Positions 1 to 5,998 of a stretch of DNA of 21,465 bases are shown here, one piece after another (position 1 is the stretch's first letter; each line of letters begins with the position of its first letter). The translations under genes and the position numbers were made by a program. This stretch comes from a virus: positions 1-21,465 of the IMG/VR virus record IMGVR_UViG_3300044617_000409; one strand, 5' to 3'. The notes under the pieces were generated by a model that searched no databases, had not been told where the DNA came from, and was given only the letters and a program-made list of their open reading frames with translations.

Positions 1-647
1 AACAATACACCTTCACGCACACCTGCATATCGTTCTAATAAGCCTCGCTCACTCATAGGCATGCGTAACAATCTACAGTTAGTTGCGCCGTATTTTGTGA
101 GTTCGTCAATATTCTTTTGGCTCTGTGTACCGATAATGATATCAGTAAACTCCATGTGCTTGTTATAGAAGTTATGATAACTATCAAGGAATACATCACT
201 TCCTTGACTTTCTCTAAAGATCATGCTATGTAAGTGTGTGTAGAAAACAACAGGAATATACTTATTGACTGTCATTGCATAAGCCGCAGTCATCGCTTCC
301 TGCGTATTACATACGATCATATCATAGATATTTTCTTCAAACGCTTCTAGTATGACTGTGCGGAAGTTGATAATCTTTTCAAAGTTGATAGTATCACTAA
401 ATGCAAATGTAGCGGTATGGTTAGCATAACTCAATGGTTCTAATGGCCATAATACATTAGCACCGAGTGATTCGATGAGTTCACAAAATTCTTTATTGCG
501 CGGCGATTTGTCAAGCAGTATATCTACTTTCCAATTCAATCGACTGCACATCTCAGTGAAGCCCTTACAAAAACTTCCTATACCACCATGTGGTATGAAG
601 TGCTGGTCGCTGATCATAAATGCTATTCGTTTATGATAAAGTTTCAT
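1..647 (-). CDS. Glycosyltransferase, GT-B type, N-terminal part (cut by window edge)
   Basis: The reading frame starts at ATG 647 and stays open to base 1, giving about 215 residues; the C-terminus lies outside the window. The N-terminal region has a hydrophobic strand followed by a glycine-rich HGGIGSF loop (residues about 20-26), as in the acceptor-side Rossmann domain of GT4-like enzymes, and later strands such as YDMIVCN and YIPVVFYTHLHS fit the same fold. It probably transfers a sugar from a nucleotide-sugar donor. The acceptor (lipopolysaccharide, phage structural protein or DNA) cannot be told from this piece. Its start overlaps the stop of the upstream 80-residue gene as ATGA, and AGGGA lies just upstream, so translation is probably coupled. 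The donor-binding C-terminal domain is not visible, so the family call is moderate. Confidence 0.6.
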   Translation of the reverse strand, partial: MKLYHKRIAFMISDQHFIPHGGIGSFCKGFTEMCSRLNWKVDILLDKSPRNKEFCELIESLGANVLWPLEPLSYANHTATFAFSDTINFEKIINFRTVILEAFEENIYDMIVCNTQEAMTAAYAMTVNKYIPVVFYTHLHSMIFRESQGSDVFLDSYHNFYNKHMEFTDIIIGTQSQKNIDELTKYGATNCRLLRMPMSERGLLERYAGVREGVL

Positions 648-886
648 ACATTTCCCTTTAACTTATTTACCAAAAACTGATGCTTATCATAATATCTATA
701 TTCGAATACAGGATCGCCGGGACCAGTATACATAGCGGTCTTTTTATATGCGTATGTCAACCACAATAGTTTATTAGTGAAGTAGCAACGCCTAGGCCAA
801 AACAGAAACTTGTATTCTGTACCTAGGCTTTTGCGATCAAAATGATCCCAACTATCTACCCTGTCATTACTATTATAGAATGGCAT
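644..886 (-). CDS. Hypothetical small protein (80 aa)
   Basis: This 80-residue protein is rich in aromatic residues and has the central block TGPGDPVFEYRYY (about residues 54-66). I know similar short proteins ending in a GPGDPVFEYR block from marine T4-like phages, but no function is established. No signal peptide or membrane segment is visible. It overlaps the membrane-peptide gene upstream by 14 bases and the glycosyltransferase gene downstream by an ATGA overlap, which supports the reading frame. Hypothetical but very likely real. Confidence 0.7.
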   Translation of the reverse strand: MPFYNSNDRVDSWDHFDRKSLGTEYKFLFWPRRCYFTNKLLWLTYAYKKTAMYTGPGDPVFEYRYYDKHQFLVNKLKGNV

Positions 887-1034
887 CTAGTTTCTTTCTA
901 GGTGTATCCCATCCCATGAGACTGAGTGCATCTGCATACATTACTGCCAATGTTTTTAGCATAACGCTACACACAATGTAGGCAATTGCCAAAATAAACG
1001 GTGCGAAAACAATAATAAAAATCAACTCATTCAT
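873..1034 (-). CDS. Small single-pass membrane protein (53 aa)
   Basis: A short gene beginning ATG 1034 and ending TAA 873. A good ribosome binding site (GGAG) lies 8 bases before the ATG. Residues about 4-28 are strongly hydrophobic (LIFIIVFAPFILAIAYIVC), which predicts one membrane span near the N-terminus, followed by a short tail with basic residues (PRKK). It sits 23 bases after queE and overlaps the next gene by 14 bases, the same packing as its neighbours. Function unknown; small phage membrane peptides can act on host membranes or on lysis timing, but nothing here shows which. Confidence 0.65.
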   Translation of the reverse strand: MNELIFIIVFAPFILAIAYIVCSVMLKTLAVMYADALSLMGWDTPRKKLDAIL

Positions 1035-1057
1035 ATTAGTTACTCCATTAAATTAAA

Positions 1058-1915
1058 TCAAGTTCCCCATTCGTTCTTGAACAATGGTACTTGCAATCTG
1101 TCGCTATAACGCCAACCGCGCTTCATAGCAGCCAGTGCTACATTCTTTGCGTTTAGATTATAAACACTATCAACACCGCCGACAGGCATGATGTAAGTGT
1201 TACCAGTGAAACCAGCATCTCTGAATTCTTTATCTGCCCTCTCAGCATCTTTGATATCTTCTTCAGTCGCAACTACGAACTTTAGATAGACATGTCCTAC
1301 TTCTTGATATTGCACGATGTTCTCAGGTATGATAGCATTTTCCCATTTCTCACCACTAGCGGGTAGTTTTGCACTTACGCTGAATGTGACGCTATCATAA
1401 CTGCGTGTGCTGAACGGGTCACCTTCAGCCCATTCATATAGATAATCTACAAATTCTTGCTTGAGTTTTTGCGTACCGTTAGTCTCAAATGTGATCTCTT
1501 TGAGATTCTTCATTAATGGATGACTTAACAATAAGGGAAATTGTTTCTGCCACCCTAGCAATGGTTCACCACCTGTGATGACTAGATGTTCATCTCGCCA
1601 TTCTTTGTGTGGCAATAACTCTACAATCGATTGAGCCAACCCGTCGATTGATATGCGAGGGCTAAGATGCTTAAATCTAGTATCCCAACTAGCATAACTA
1701 TCGCAACCTGTAGTGACCAGGGGTAGTGCGTTATAGTGTGTATATTTTGAAGCATCCACGGCGTGGCGTTCATTAGTCTTTTCTCCTCTAGGCATACCGA
1801 AACCATCACAAGTGAAGTTGCAACCAAATGTGCGTAAGAACACACTTGGGACGCCCATATAGCGTCCTTCGCCTTGAATGCTGTAAAACAGTTCACTTAC
1901 TTTTATTGAGTTCAT
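1058..1915 (-). CDS. queE: QueE-like 7-carboxy-7-deazaguanine synthase (radical SAM)
   Basis: QueE converts 6-carboxy-tetrahydropterin to 7-carboxy-7-deazaguanine (CDG) with S-adenosylmethionine and a 4Fe-4S cluster. The N-terminal ELFYSIQGEG block (residues 8-17) is the QueE signature. The cluster cysteines are spaced unusually: C32-x3-C36-x34-C71, the last followed by DSYASWDTRF. TGGEP (114-118) is the SAM-binding GGEP motif, and FETNGT follows near 143-148. At 285 residues it is longer than the usual 210-250, mainly because of the insert between the second and third cysteines. The ATG at 1915 has AAGG upstream and overlaps the 3' end of the DNA glycosylase gene by 23 bases. With FolE and QueD in the same window it completes the GTP-to-CDG route. 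Family call secure; the phage-type cysteine spacing is what I see, not a measured activity. Confidence 0.9.
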   Translation of the reverse strand: MNSIKVSELFYSIQGEGRYMGVPSVFLRTFGCNFTCDGFGMPRGEKTNERHAVDASKYTHYNALPLVTTGCDSYASWDTRFKHLSPRISIDGLAQSIVELLPHKEWRDEHLVITGGEPLLGWQKQFPLLLSHPLMKNLKEITFETNGTQKLKQEFVDYLYEWAEGDPFSTRSYDSVTFSVSAKLPASGEKWENAIIPENIVQYQEVGHVYLKFVVATEEDIKDAERADKEFRDAGFTGNTYIMPVGGVDSVYNLNAKNVALAAMKRGWRYSDRLQVPLFKNEWGT

Positions 1916-2303
1916 TAAGATACCTTATCAATTCTTTATCTGTTGGTTGCACACTATAGTTCTGCTTAAAGAAAATCTCATAACTATCGCTGCCATACTT
2001 ACCTATACCATGTAACATTTTCGCATCATTCTTATCCCAAGTCAAGTAATCATGGCTCATTCCACGCAATCTTTTCTCCCTGATATTATACATACCAAGG
2101 GGCTTGATGATATCGATAACTTGTTCTGGTGTACTATTTAGGAGACTTCTTGGGTTTGGAAACTTTTTTAGGAACTTTGGTAGCACATACTTTACTGGCT
2201 TTCTTCCCGTTTGGTTTAGCATGATCACTCCGACCATGTGTTCCCATTCGTTCTTTATCTGTTGTTGTACCATCAGATCGTCCCTTAGTGCTTTTACTTT
2301 CAC
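1893..2303 (-). CDS. MBD4-like HhH-GPD thymine/uracil DNA glycosylase
   Basis: This 136-residue protein matches the catalytic domain of MBD4, a helix-hairpin-helix glycosylase of the endonuclease III superfamily that removes T or U opposite G. Visible blocks in order are the MLNQT helix (28-32), IIKPLGMYNIREKRL (65-79), the HhH hairpin LHGIGKYGSDSYEIF (97-111) and QPTDKEL (119-125), where D122 is in the position of the catalytic Asp. There are no C-terminal iron-sulfur cysteines, as in MBD4 and unlike endonuclease III. The GTG start at 2303 has GAGG upstream; ATG codons at residues 11 and 23 are alternatives, but the second would cut into the fold. It overlaps the upstream gene by 170 bases in another frame. 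The substrate in the phage, possibly deaminated or modified bases, is not known. Confidence 0.8.
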   Translation of the reverse strand: MKVKALRDDLMVQQQIKNEWEHMVGVIMLNQTGRKPVKYVLPKFLKKFPNPRSLLNSTPEQVIDIIKPLGMYNIREKRLRGMSHDYLTWDKNDAKMLHGIGKYGSDSYEIFFKQNYSVQPTDKELIRYLNELNKSK

Positions 2304-2472
2304 GCTTTACCTCATTGATGTGTAGTTTACCAAAACTTAATCCGTATATTGTGGTTTCAGTTACCAATTGGTAACCGTTGAAAAGTACTATTTTTTCAGT
2401 GGTTTCCTTAGCCAAGAAATCACGCAGTTCACTCAGGCTGTTCCAGTTTTGCTTTTTAGGAGTATACATCAT
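2134..2472 (-). CDS. Hypothetical protein with basic C-terminal tail overprinting the glycosylase gene
   Basis: The frame begins at ATG 2472, which overlaps the TGA of the upstream gene as ATGA, and runs 112 residues to TAG 2134. The first roughly 55 residues look like an ordinary folded domain (SLSELRDFLAK helix, then strands EKIVLFNGYQLV and TTIYGLSFGKLHI). From about residue 56 the sequence becomes low in hydrophobics and rich in Lys, Ser and Pro, ending KKVSKPKKSPK. That tail is encoded out of frame within the first 170 bases of the glycosylase gene. It may be a nucleic-acid-binding tail, or a by-product of a long overlap with no role of its own. Function unknown. Confidence 0.55.
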   Translation of the reverse strand: MMYTPKKQNWNSLSELRDFLAKETTEKIVLFNGYQLVTETTIYGLSFGKLHINEVKRESKSTKGRSDGTTTDKERMGTHGRSDHAKPNGKKASKVCATKVPKKVSKPKKSPK

Positions 2473-2786
2473 GCCCATCTCAACAAGAACCATTCTAGAT
2501 CCTTTTTGTTACGGAACCAAAACTTAGCATTATTGGCATACCAACGCATATCAGGAGTCCATACACCATCATGTGCAGTAGGACCAAATGAATTTTCCAT
2601 CCAAGCCATCAACTCATTCCAATCATAAGTGTTACCGGGATGTACTGTCATATACTTTTTACCGTATACAGTACCCTCACTCAACTCAAATGCCATCCAT
2701 CCTAATGCTGACATAACTATTTCTGTATCAATATCATTAGACATTTTTTCAGCACAGTCATCGATGATTTCTTGTGGTATGTTCAT
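2469..2786 (-). CDS. Small protein of tandem ELMxWM/LRW paralog family, copy C (105 aa)
   Basis: Third and longest of three adjacent paralogs. It shares with the neighbouring copies a WNELMAWMENSFGP block near the middle and the terminal DLEWFLLRWA. The first half (IPQEIIDDCAEKMSND and following) is an extra helical extension not present in the others. I choose ATG 2786, which overlaps the TGA of copy B as ATGA; a GTG two codons earlier is possible. The ATGA overlap with the downstream gene suggests coupled translation through the cluster. No known enzyme motif or membrane segment; function unknown. Confidence 0.65.
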   Translation of the reverse strand: MNIPQEIIDDCAEKMSNDIDTEIVMSALGWMAFELSEGTVYGKKYMTVHPGNTYDWNELMAWMENSFGPTAHDGVWTPDMRWYANNAKFWFRNKKDLEWFLLRWA

Positions 2787-3049
2787 TCCCACCTCAACTT
2801 ATACCATTCAAGTTCTTTATTTGACTTAATGTATATGCGAGTTCTATGTCCGTCAGTTATCCAAGCCCATACTTGATCGCTATCAACATAAAATATTAAT
2901 TCGCTACTAGGTCCAAATGTAGCCCAGAACCAATTGCGTACTTCACAGAAATGCTTGCCTTTATCCTGACCGAAAAAATCTAGGCAGTAATTGAATTCTG
3001 CCCCGCCGGCAAATCTACGGTCTAATTTTTTTAGGTATACTCGTTTCAT
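2783..3049 (-). CDS. Small protein of tandem ELMxWM/LRW paralog family, copy B (88 aa)
   Basis: Middle member of the three tandem paralogs. It has the shared pattern FCEVRNWFWATFGPSS in the middle, then DQVWAWITDG, and the terminal ELEWYKLRWE. The N-terminus is basic (MKRVYLKKLDRRF). Its ATG at 3049 directly follows the TAA of copy A. High aromatic content, especially Trp, and alternating hydrophobic strands suggest a small alpha-beta fold. No catalytic motif is recognised. Confidence 0.65.
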   Translation of the reverse strand: MKRVYLKKLDRRFAGGAEFNYCLDFFGQDKGKHFCEVRNWFWATFGPSSELIFYVDSDQVWAWITDGHRTRIYIKSNKELEWYKLRWE

Positions 3050-3265
3050 TTAGCACCACCTTAATACGAACCATTCATAATCTTTTTCAAATCTGAATCT
3101 GATCTCAAAATATCCGCCGTCCGTCAGTCTCCATATAGTATGCTTTCTATGTCCCTGTATATTATCTTGCATCCAGCGCATCAGTTCTTCAAACTTATGT
3201 GCTGACTCTACACGGATCTTTGCGTGATGCCAATTAGGTTTCTTGGCCCAGAAATCATATGCCAC
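3050..3265 (-). CDS. Small protein of tandem ELMxWM/LRW paralog family, copy A (71 aa)
   Basis: Shortest copy of the three paralogs. FEELMRWMQDN (about residues 25-35) and the terminal DYEWFVLRWC align with the same blocks in copies B and C. The start is probably GTG 3265, placed directly after the TAA of the phosphoribosyltransferase gene; no earlier or later suitable ATG exists before the conserved block. Function unknown. The family may come from local tandem duplication followed by strong divergence. Confidence 0.6.
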   Translation of the reverse strand: MAYDFWAKKPNWHHAKIRVESAHKFEELMRWMQDNIQGHRKHTIWRLTDGGYFEIRFRFEKDYEWFVLRWC

Positions 3266-3787
3266 TTACCACCAACGCTCCCAGGGGAATACGCACCATT
3301 CAGGTTGCTCTATCTTGTTGATAGAATGTCCTACATAATCAACGAAAAAGTCGCTGGCTTCATTTTCGATCAATGACGCAAATTTAACATTGTTATGCCA
3401 TACACTATTCCATGCAGATTCTTTTGGAAGACAAGTACCTTGCCAATCTTCAATAACATTTTGAAATGTCTTACCGCTATCGTTGATATCATCGATGATC
3501 AAGATTTTCTTTCTGAAACTCACATCCCATCTAGATTTATAAACTTCTTGATCTTCTCGGGGAACATAACCAAATGCATCTTCTGACATCCAGCAGTTGC
3601 TTTCATCAGGATCTAATGAATGAAATGGGATGTGTAGATAGTGACTGAGCATGACCCCGGGGATAAGCCCGCCCCTCTTGAGTCCTACGATATAGTCAGG
3701 TTTGTAATCTGTGTTATACATCTGACGCACGATTTCAAGTAACGCGGTCTTTACAAACTTATCGTCATACAATTTTTCGTTTTTCAT
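3266..3787 (-). CDS. Type I phosphoribosyltransferase, purine (xanthine/hypoxanthine) type
   Basis: Type I phosphoribosyltransferases join a base to ribose 5-phosphate from PRPP. The PRPP-binding loop is clear: ILIIDDINDSGKT (residues 95-107), with the two acidic residues and the turn expected of the family. VGLKRGG (34-40) forms the PPi-loop region, and WCVFPWE (164-170) resembles the C-terminal FPWE segment of xanthine or hypoxanthine enzymes, so a 6-oxopurine substrate is likely. I choose ATG 3787 because it overlaps the upstream TAA as TAATG; a 13-residue longer form is open but would lie within the upstream gene. With GMP reductase in the same window it points to control of purine pools. 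The exact base is not established. Confidence 0.8.
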   Translation of the reverse strand: MKNEKLYDDKFVKTALLEIVRQMYNTDYKPDYIVGLKRGGLIPGVMLSHYLHIPFHSLDPDESNCWMSEDAFGYVPREDQEVYKSRWDVSFRKKILIIDDINDSGKTFQNVIEDWQGTCLPKESAWNSVWHNNVKFASLIENEASDFFVDYVGHSINKIEQPEWCVFPWERWW

Positions 3788-3978
3788 TACCAGTGCCTTA
3801 TAACATTTGCTATGATGAATAAACATGTTATCACATGTAGTGCTACCCAGAAAGTTTTTAGGAACAATGCGATACGGGCTTCTCGCAAAGTTAATACAGG
3901 AACCCTAGGGCGGTCCTCGTCGGTCTCTCCCATTAGATGCCCTGTTGCCCTAGCCCAAATTTTTACTAGACTGTTCAT
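3787..3978 (-). CDS. Small membrane protein (63 aa)
   Basis: This short gene lies between queD and the phosphoribosyltransferase gene with an ATGA overlap at its start (3978) and a TAATG overlap at its end, which is the main reason to accept it. The N-terminal two thirds are hydrophilic and charged (GETDEDRPRVPVL), and the last 20 or so residues (FWVALHVITCLFIIANVI) form one predicted membrane span, so the protein would be tail-anchored. A 20-residue longer form starting at 4038 would overlap queD and is less likely. Function unknown. Confidence 0.65.
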   Translation of the reverse strand: MNSLVKIWARATGHLMGETDEDRPRVPVLTLREARIALFLKTFWVALHVITCLFIIANVIRHW

Positions 3979-4424
3979 GCTTCGTAAATTGCGCTGTTTG
4001 CACCATGTTCGGCACATTCTACACGCACACAATAACAACGATTATTAGACTTCTCACGAATTAAATTATCAGCATAATTAAAAGCATGTTCAGCAAATTT
4101 TTCTGCTCCCACACCATCAAAATATGCAAGTTTTGCCAACCCCAATGTTTCTAAATGTTGGAAATCTGCAACGTGAGGGTCTGCTGTATCTAAACAAACC
4201 TTATGATCAAAACTGTCTTCTAACCATTTCTTTAAATCTTTAAGACCCCCGAAATCTACAGCCCAGTTTTTATCATCTAATGTCTCACATCCAAAAGTAA
4301 ACTTGAATGATAAACTATAGCCATGCAATAAATGACAATGGCTATGTAATGCATTGGGCTGTCTAAAGACTGCCGATAAACCTATGTTGTGTCCGTATGT
4401 TTTTGTTGAATAATATTTTGCCAT
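3975..4424 (-). CDS. queD: QueD-like 6-carboxy-tetrahydropterin synthase (degenerate zinc site)
   Basis: QueD makes 6-carboxy-tetrahydropterin from dihydroneopterin triphosphate, the second step towards 7-deazaguanines. This is a 149-residue tunnelling-fold protein. HSHCHLLHGYS (27-37) corresponds to the catalytic Cys and LHGHS region, with C30 in place; AVDFGGLK (about 55-62) matches the conserved strand-helix turn; FDHK follows; EHGANSAIY near the end matches the Glu-containing terminal strand. The zinc triad is not canonical: F20 and Y36 replace two of the three His ligands, leaving H34, though H27, H29 and H31 lie close by. I know a related clade with the FRQ...HC..LHGY pattern from marine bacteria and phages. 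It has an AAGGAG site before ATG 4424. Activity is plausible but depends on the altered metal site. Confidence 0.82.
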   Translation of the reverse strand: MAKYYSTKTYGHNIGLSAVFRQPNALHSHCHLLHGYSLSFKFTFGCETLDDKNWAVDFGGLKDLKKWLEDSFDHKVCLDTADPHVADFQHLETLGLAKLAYFDGVGAEKFAEHAFNYADNLIREKSNNRCYCVRVECAEHGANSAIYEA

Positions 4425-4502
4425 CTCTAGTCTCCTTTACTAATTGAGCAAGTTTGATGGCGGCAGAATTTATTGATCGGGATGACGCCAAGGCCGATAT
4501 CA
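4425..4502 (-). other. Intergenic leader before queD
   Basis: Seventy-eight bases between the 55-residue gene and queD. On the minus strand it holds AAAGGAG 6-8 bases before the queD ATG. The sequence CAATAAATTC differs by one base from a T4-type late promoter core (ATAAATA), too weak to call. I see no convincing sigma70 promoter and no preQ1 riboswitch pattern. Confidence 0.35.
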
Positions 4503-4670
4503 TTATACGCTTTTTCGTTCGTATTCTTCAACAATTTTAGTAGTTAGTGTTTCCCATAATGGTTCTAACGCAGTTCTAGGATCCAATTCTACTTCTTTGT
4601 CTGTGATGCAAGTTGCATCGTATTTAACGATAACCTTATCACCTTTGTTATTCTCAAATGTTAATTTCAT
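4503..4670 (-). CDS. Hypothetical small protein (55 aa)
   Basis: A 55-residue gene from ATG 4670 to TAA 4503 with a strong GAGGTGG ribosome site 4-5 bases upstream and an 8-base gap from the sufE stop. The sequence begins as a beta hairpin (MKLTFENNKGDKVIVKYD), followed by a proline turn and an amphipathic helix ending EEYERKSV. No known motif. It fills what would otherwise be a gap in a tightly packed array. Confidence 0.6.
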   Translation of the reverse strand: MKLTFENNKGDKVIVKYDATCITDKEVELDPRTALEPLWETLTTKIVEEYERKSV

Positions 4671-4678
4671 AAACCACC

Positions 4679-5086
4679 TCATACAAAAATTGCGGCTTGT
4701 TGTTTTACCATCGATAACATGTTGTAGGCGCCGTTTCTACGATTCATGCTTAGTATATTACCTAGATCAAGTTCTTCCATAAGATTACGGTCATTCTTGA
4801 CTATCTCTTCTGGAGTGCTATTTGAATAGATATCGCTGATAAGTGTGACTGTACCCTTAACGATCTGTGCATCACTATCACATAGATAGTTGATCTTGCC
4901 ATTATCATATTTAGGCACTAACCACACTTGACTTAAACAACCTTGTACCTTGAAGTTTTCTAATCTGAACTCTTCAGGAAAAGGTCCCGCTTTTCTAGCC
5001 ATGTCGATAAGAAATTTATATCGTTCCGTATTATCCATGAACATACTTAGGATATTACGATAATGATCTATCTTTTCATCAATCAT
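4679..5086 (-). CDS. sufE: SufE-like cysteine-desulfurase sulfur acceptor
   Basis: SufE takes persulfide sulfur from SufS and passes it to the SufBCD scaffold for iron-sulfur cluster assembly. The key block is KVQGCLSQVWL, matching the SufE loop V-x-G-C-x-S-x-VW with its acceptor cysteine. The following SDAQIVKGTVTLISDIYSNS and the TPEEI turn are also typical of the family. At 135 residues it is about the usual length. I choose ATG 5086: AAGGAG lies 6 bases upstream and the codon overlaps the Smr gene's TGA as ATGA; ATG 5092 is the alternative. Partners SufS and SufBCD are not in the window, so it would plug into the host pathway. It could support the radical SAM enzyme QueE, which needs a cluster; that link is inference. 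Confidence 0.85.
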   Translation of the reverse strand: MIDEKIDHYRNILSMFMDNTERYKFLIDMARKAGPFPEEFRLENFKVQGCLSQVWLVPKYDNGKINYLCDSDAQIVKGTVTLISDIYSNSTPEEIVKNDRNLMEELDLGNILSMNRRNGAYNMLSMVKQQAAIFV

Positions 5087-5295
5087 AGCCATCTCCTTAC
5101 GACTACCACACCATATCTGTACATATGTGTGTCTAGCCCTAATTTTTTAGTAACACTATACACTAATTGTATCATCCTCGCGCTATTTCCGCAAATGATT
5201 TCTAATGGGAATTCGCCCTGATTCATTAGTATGAAGTCTTCAACTAAGTTATTAACTTCACTATGGCGAATACCATGTAAATCAAGTTTGGTCAT
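5083..5295 (-). CDS. Stand-alone Smr domain protein
   Basis: This 70-residue protein is a minimal Smr (small MutS-related) domain. LDLHGIRHSEV near the N-terminus carries the LDLHG motif, and the later segment IICGNS replaces the usual TGxG-type loop, followed by a helix and a terminal strand (HMYRYGVVVVRRW). Smr domains bind or nick nucleic acid; some act on RNA in ribosome quality control, others with MutS2. The gene is joined by ATGA overlaps to the cytidylyltransferase-like gene upstream and to sufE downstream. Which substrate it acts on, and whether it is active with the altered GNS loop, cannot be told. Confidence 0.75.
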   Translation of the reverse strand: MTKLDLHGIRHSEVNNLVEDFILMNQGEFPLEIICGNSARMIQLVYSVTKKLGLDTHMYRYGVVVVRRWL

Positions 5296-5765
5296 TTTTC
5301 ATGATAGCGTTTTTGATTCTCTGCTTCCCAAACACGCTCACGCAAGTTTGTGCTACTGAAACTATGGTCACGGCTATTGAATACCAATTCAATCTTACGC
5401 TGTTCACAGATAGCGCGACCAGTGAATTCTTGTTGCATATACTCAACACCCAAAATTCGTACATCGATAGGTAATGTCAACAGGATATCTTCCAAATCTT
5501 TTTCTGTGTTATATACAACAATCTCGTCTACAAATCTGTTTGCGCTCAATGCGATCTGCCGTTCTACAATACTTTGGATAGGAGCATTCTTTTGCGGTCT
5601 ATCCCAACTAGCATTATTCTGCAATCCTGCAATTAGATAATCGCAATGATTCTTTGCTTCTGCAAGCATAGCAATATGACCTGCATGTAACAAATCAAAC
5701 TGACTAAAAGTAATACCTATCTTTAAACCTTTTTCTTTTAATTCTTTAATTTTATTGAATATCAT
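5292..5765 (-). CDS. Cytidylyltransferase-like nucleotidyltransferase (TagD-type)
   Basis: The protein belongs to the HxGH nucleotidyltransferase superfamily, which couples CTP or ATP to small phosphorylated substrates. ITFSQFDLLHAGH gives the FDxxHxGH phosphate-binding motif, and the C-terminal SSTNLRERV matches the ISTT-type signature. The order and length (157 residues) resemble glycerol-3-phosphate cytidylyltransferase and related enzymes. ATG 5765 overlaps the upstream TGA as ATGA and gives a good N-terminus; a GTG six codons earlier is possible. A lysine-rich helix (NKIKELKEKGLK) precedes the core. Substrate unknown; with two glycosyltransferases and a second nucleotidyltransferase nearby, a surface-sugar or lipid-headgroup role is possible. 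Confidence 0.8.
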   Translation of the reverse strand: MIFNKIKELKEKGLKIGITFSQFDLLHAGHIAMLAEAKNHCDYLIAGLQNNASWDRPQKNAPIQSIVERQIALSANRFVDEIVVYNTEKDLEDILLTLPIDVRILGVEYMQQEFTGRAICEQRKIELVFNSRDHSFSSTNLRERVWEAENQKRYHEK

Positions 5766-5998
5766 CTTTTTAACTCGCTCCACATTTGTTTTTTATGTTG
5801 CTCTTCTAACCATTCTTCCTCATCACTAAAGGTTGGTTGGCGCTTTAGCATCTCTTCAAGCAACCATTTAATTTCATATAAATCTTTCTTGATCTCCCAA
5901 GTAGTAAAGCCATCGTTATAAGGGCTACAGATTTCTCCATGAGCCCTTATTAATTGCATCTTTACATCATTTACTTCTAGTGGTTTCTTGAATCCCAT
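5762..5998 (-). CDS. Hypothetical phage protein (78 aa)
   Basis: The protein starts at ATG 5998, with AAGG six bases upstream, inside the 3' end of the 64-residue gene. It has a conserved-looking block IRAHGEICSPYNDGFTTWEI, then a charged amphipathic helical C-terminus with many Glu and Lys (EEEWLEEQHKKQ). I recall short proteins with an SPYNDG block from marine T4-like phages; none has a known function. No signal peptide or membrane segment. Confidence 0.65.
   Translation of the reverse strand: MGFKKPLEVNDVKMQLIRAHGEICSPYNDGFTTWEIKKDLYEIKWLLEEMLKRQPTFSDEEEWLEEQHKKQMWSELKR

Noticed and set aside
1621-1896. Minus-strand 91-residue frame inside queE
   Set aside because: It lies in another frame of a clear QueE gene and shows no motif.
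4425-4502. preQ1 riboswitch upstream of queD
   Set aside because: The 78 bases show no convincing aptamer pairing or conserved preQ1 core.
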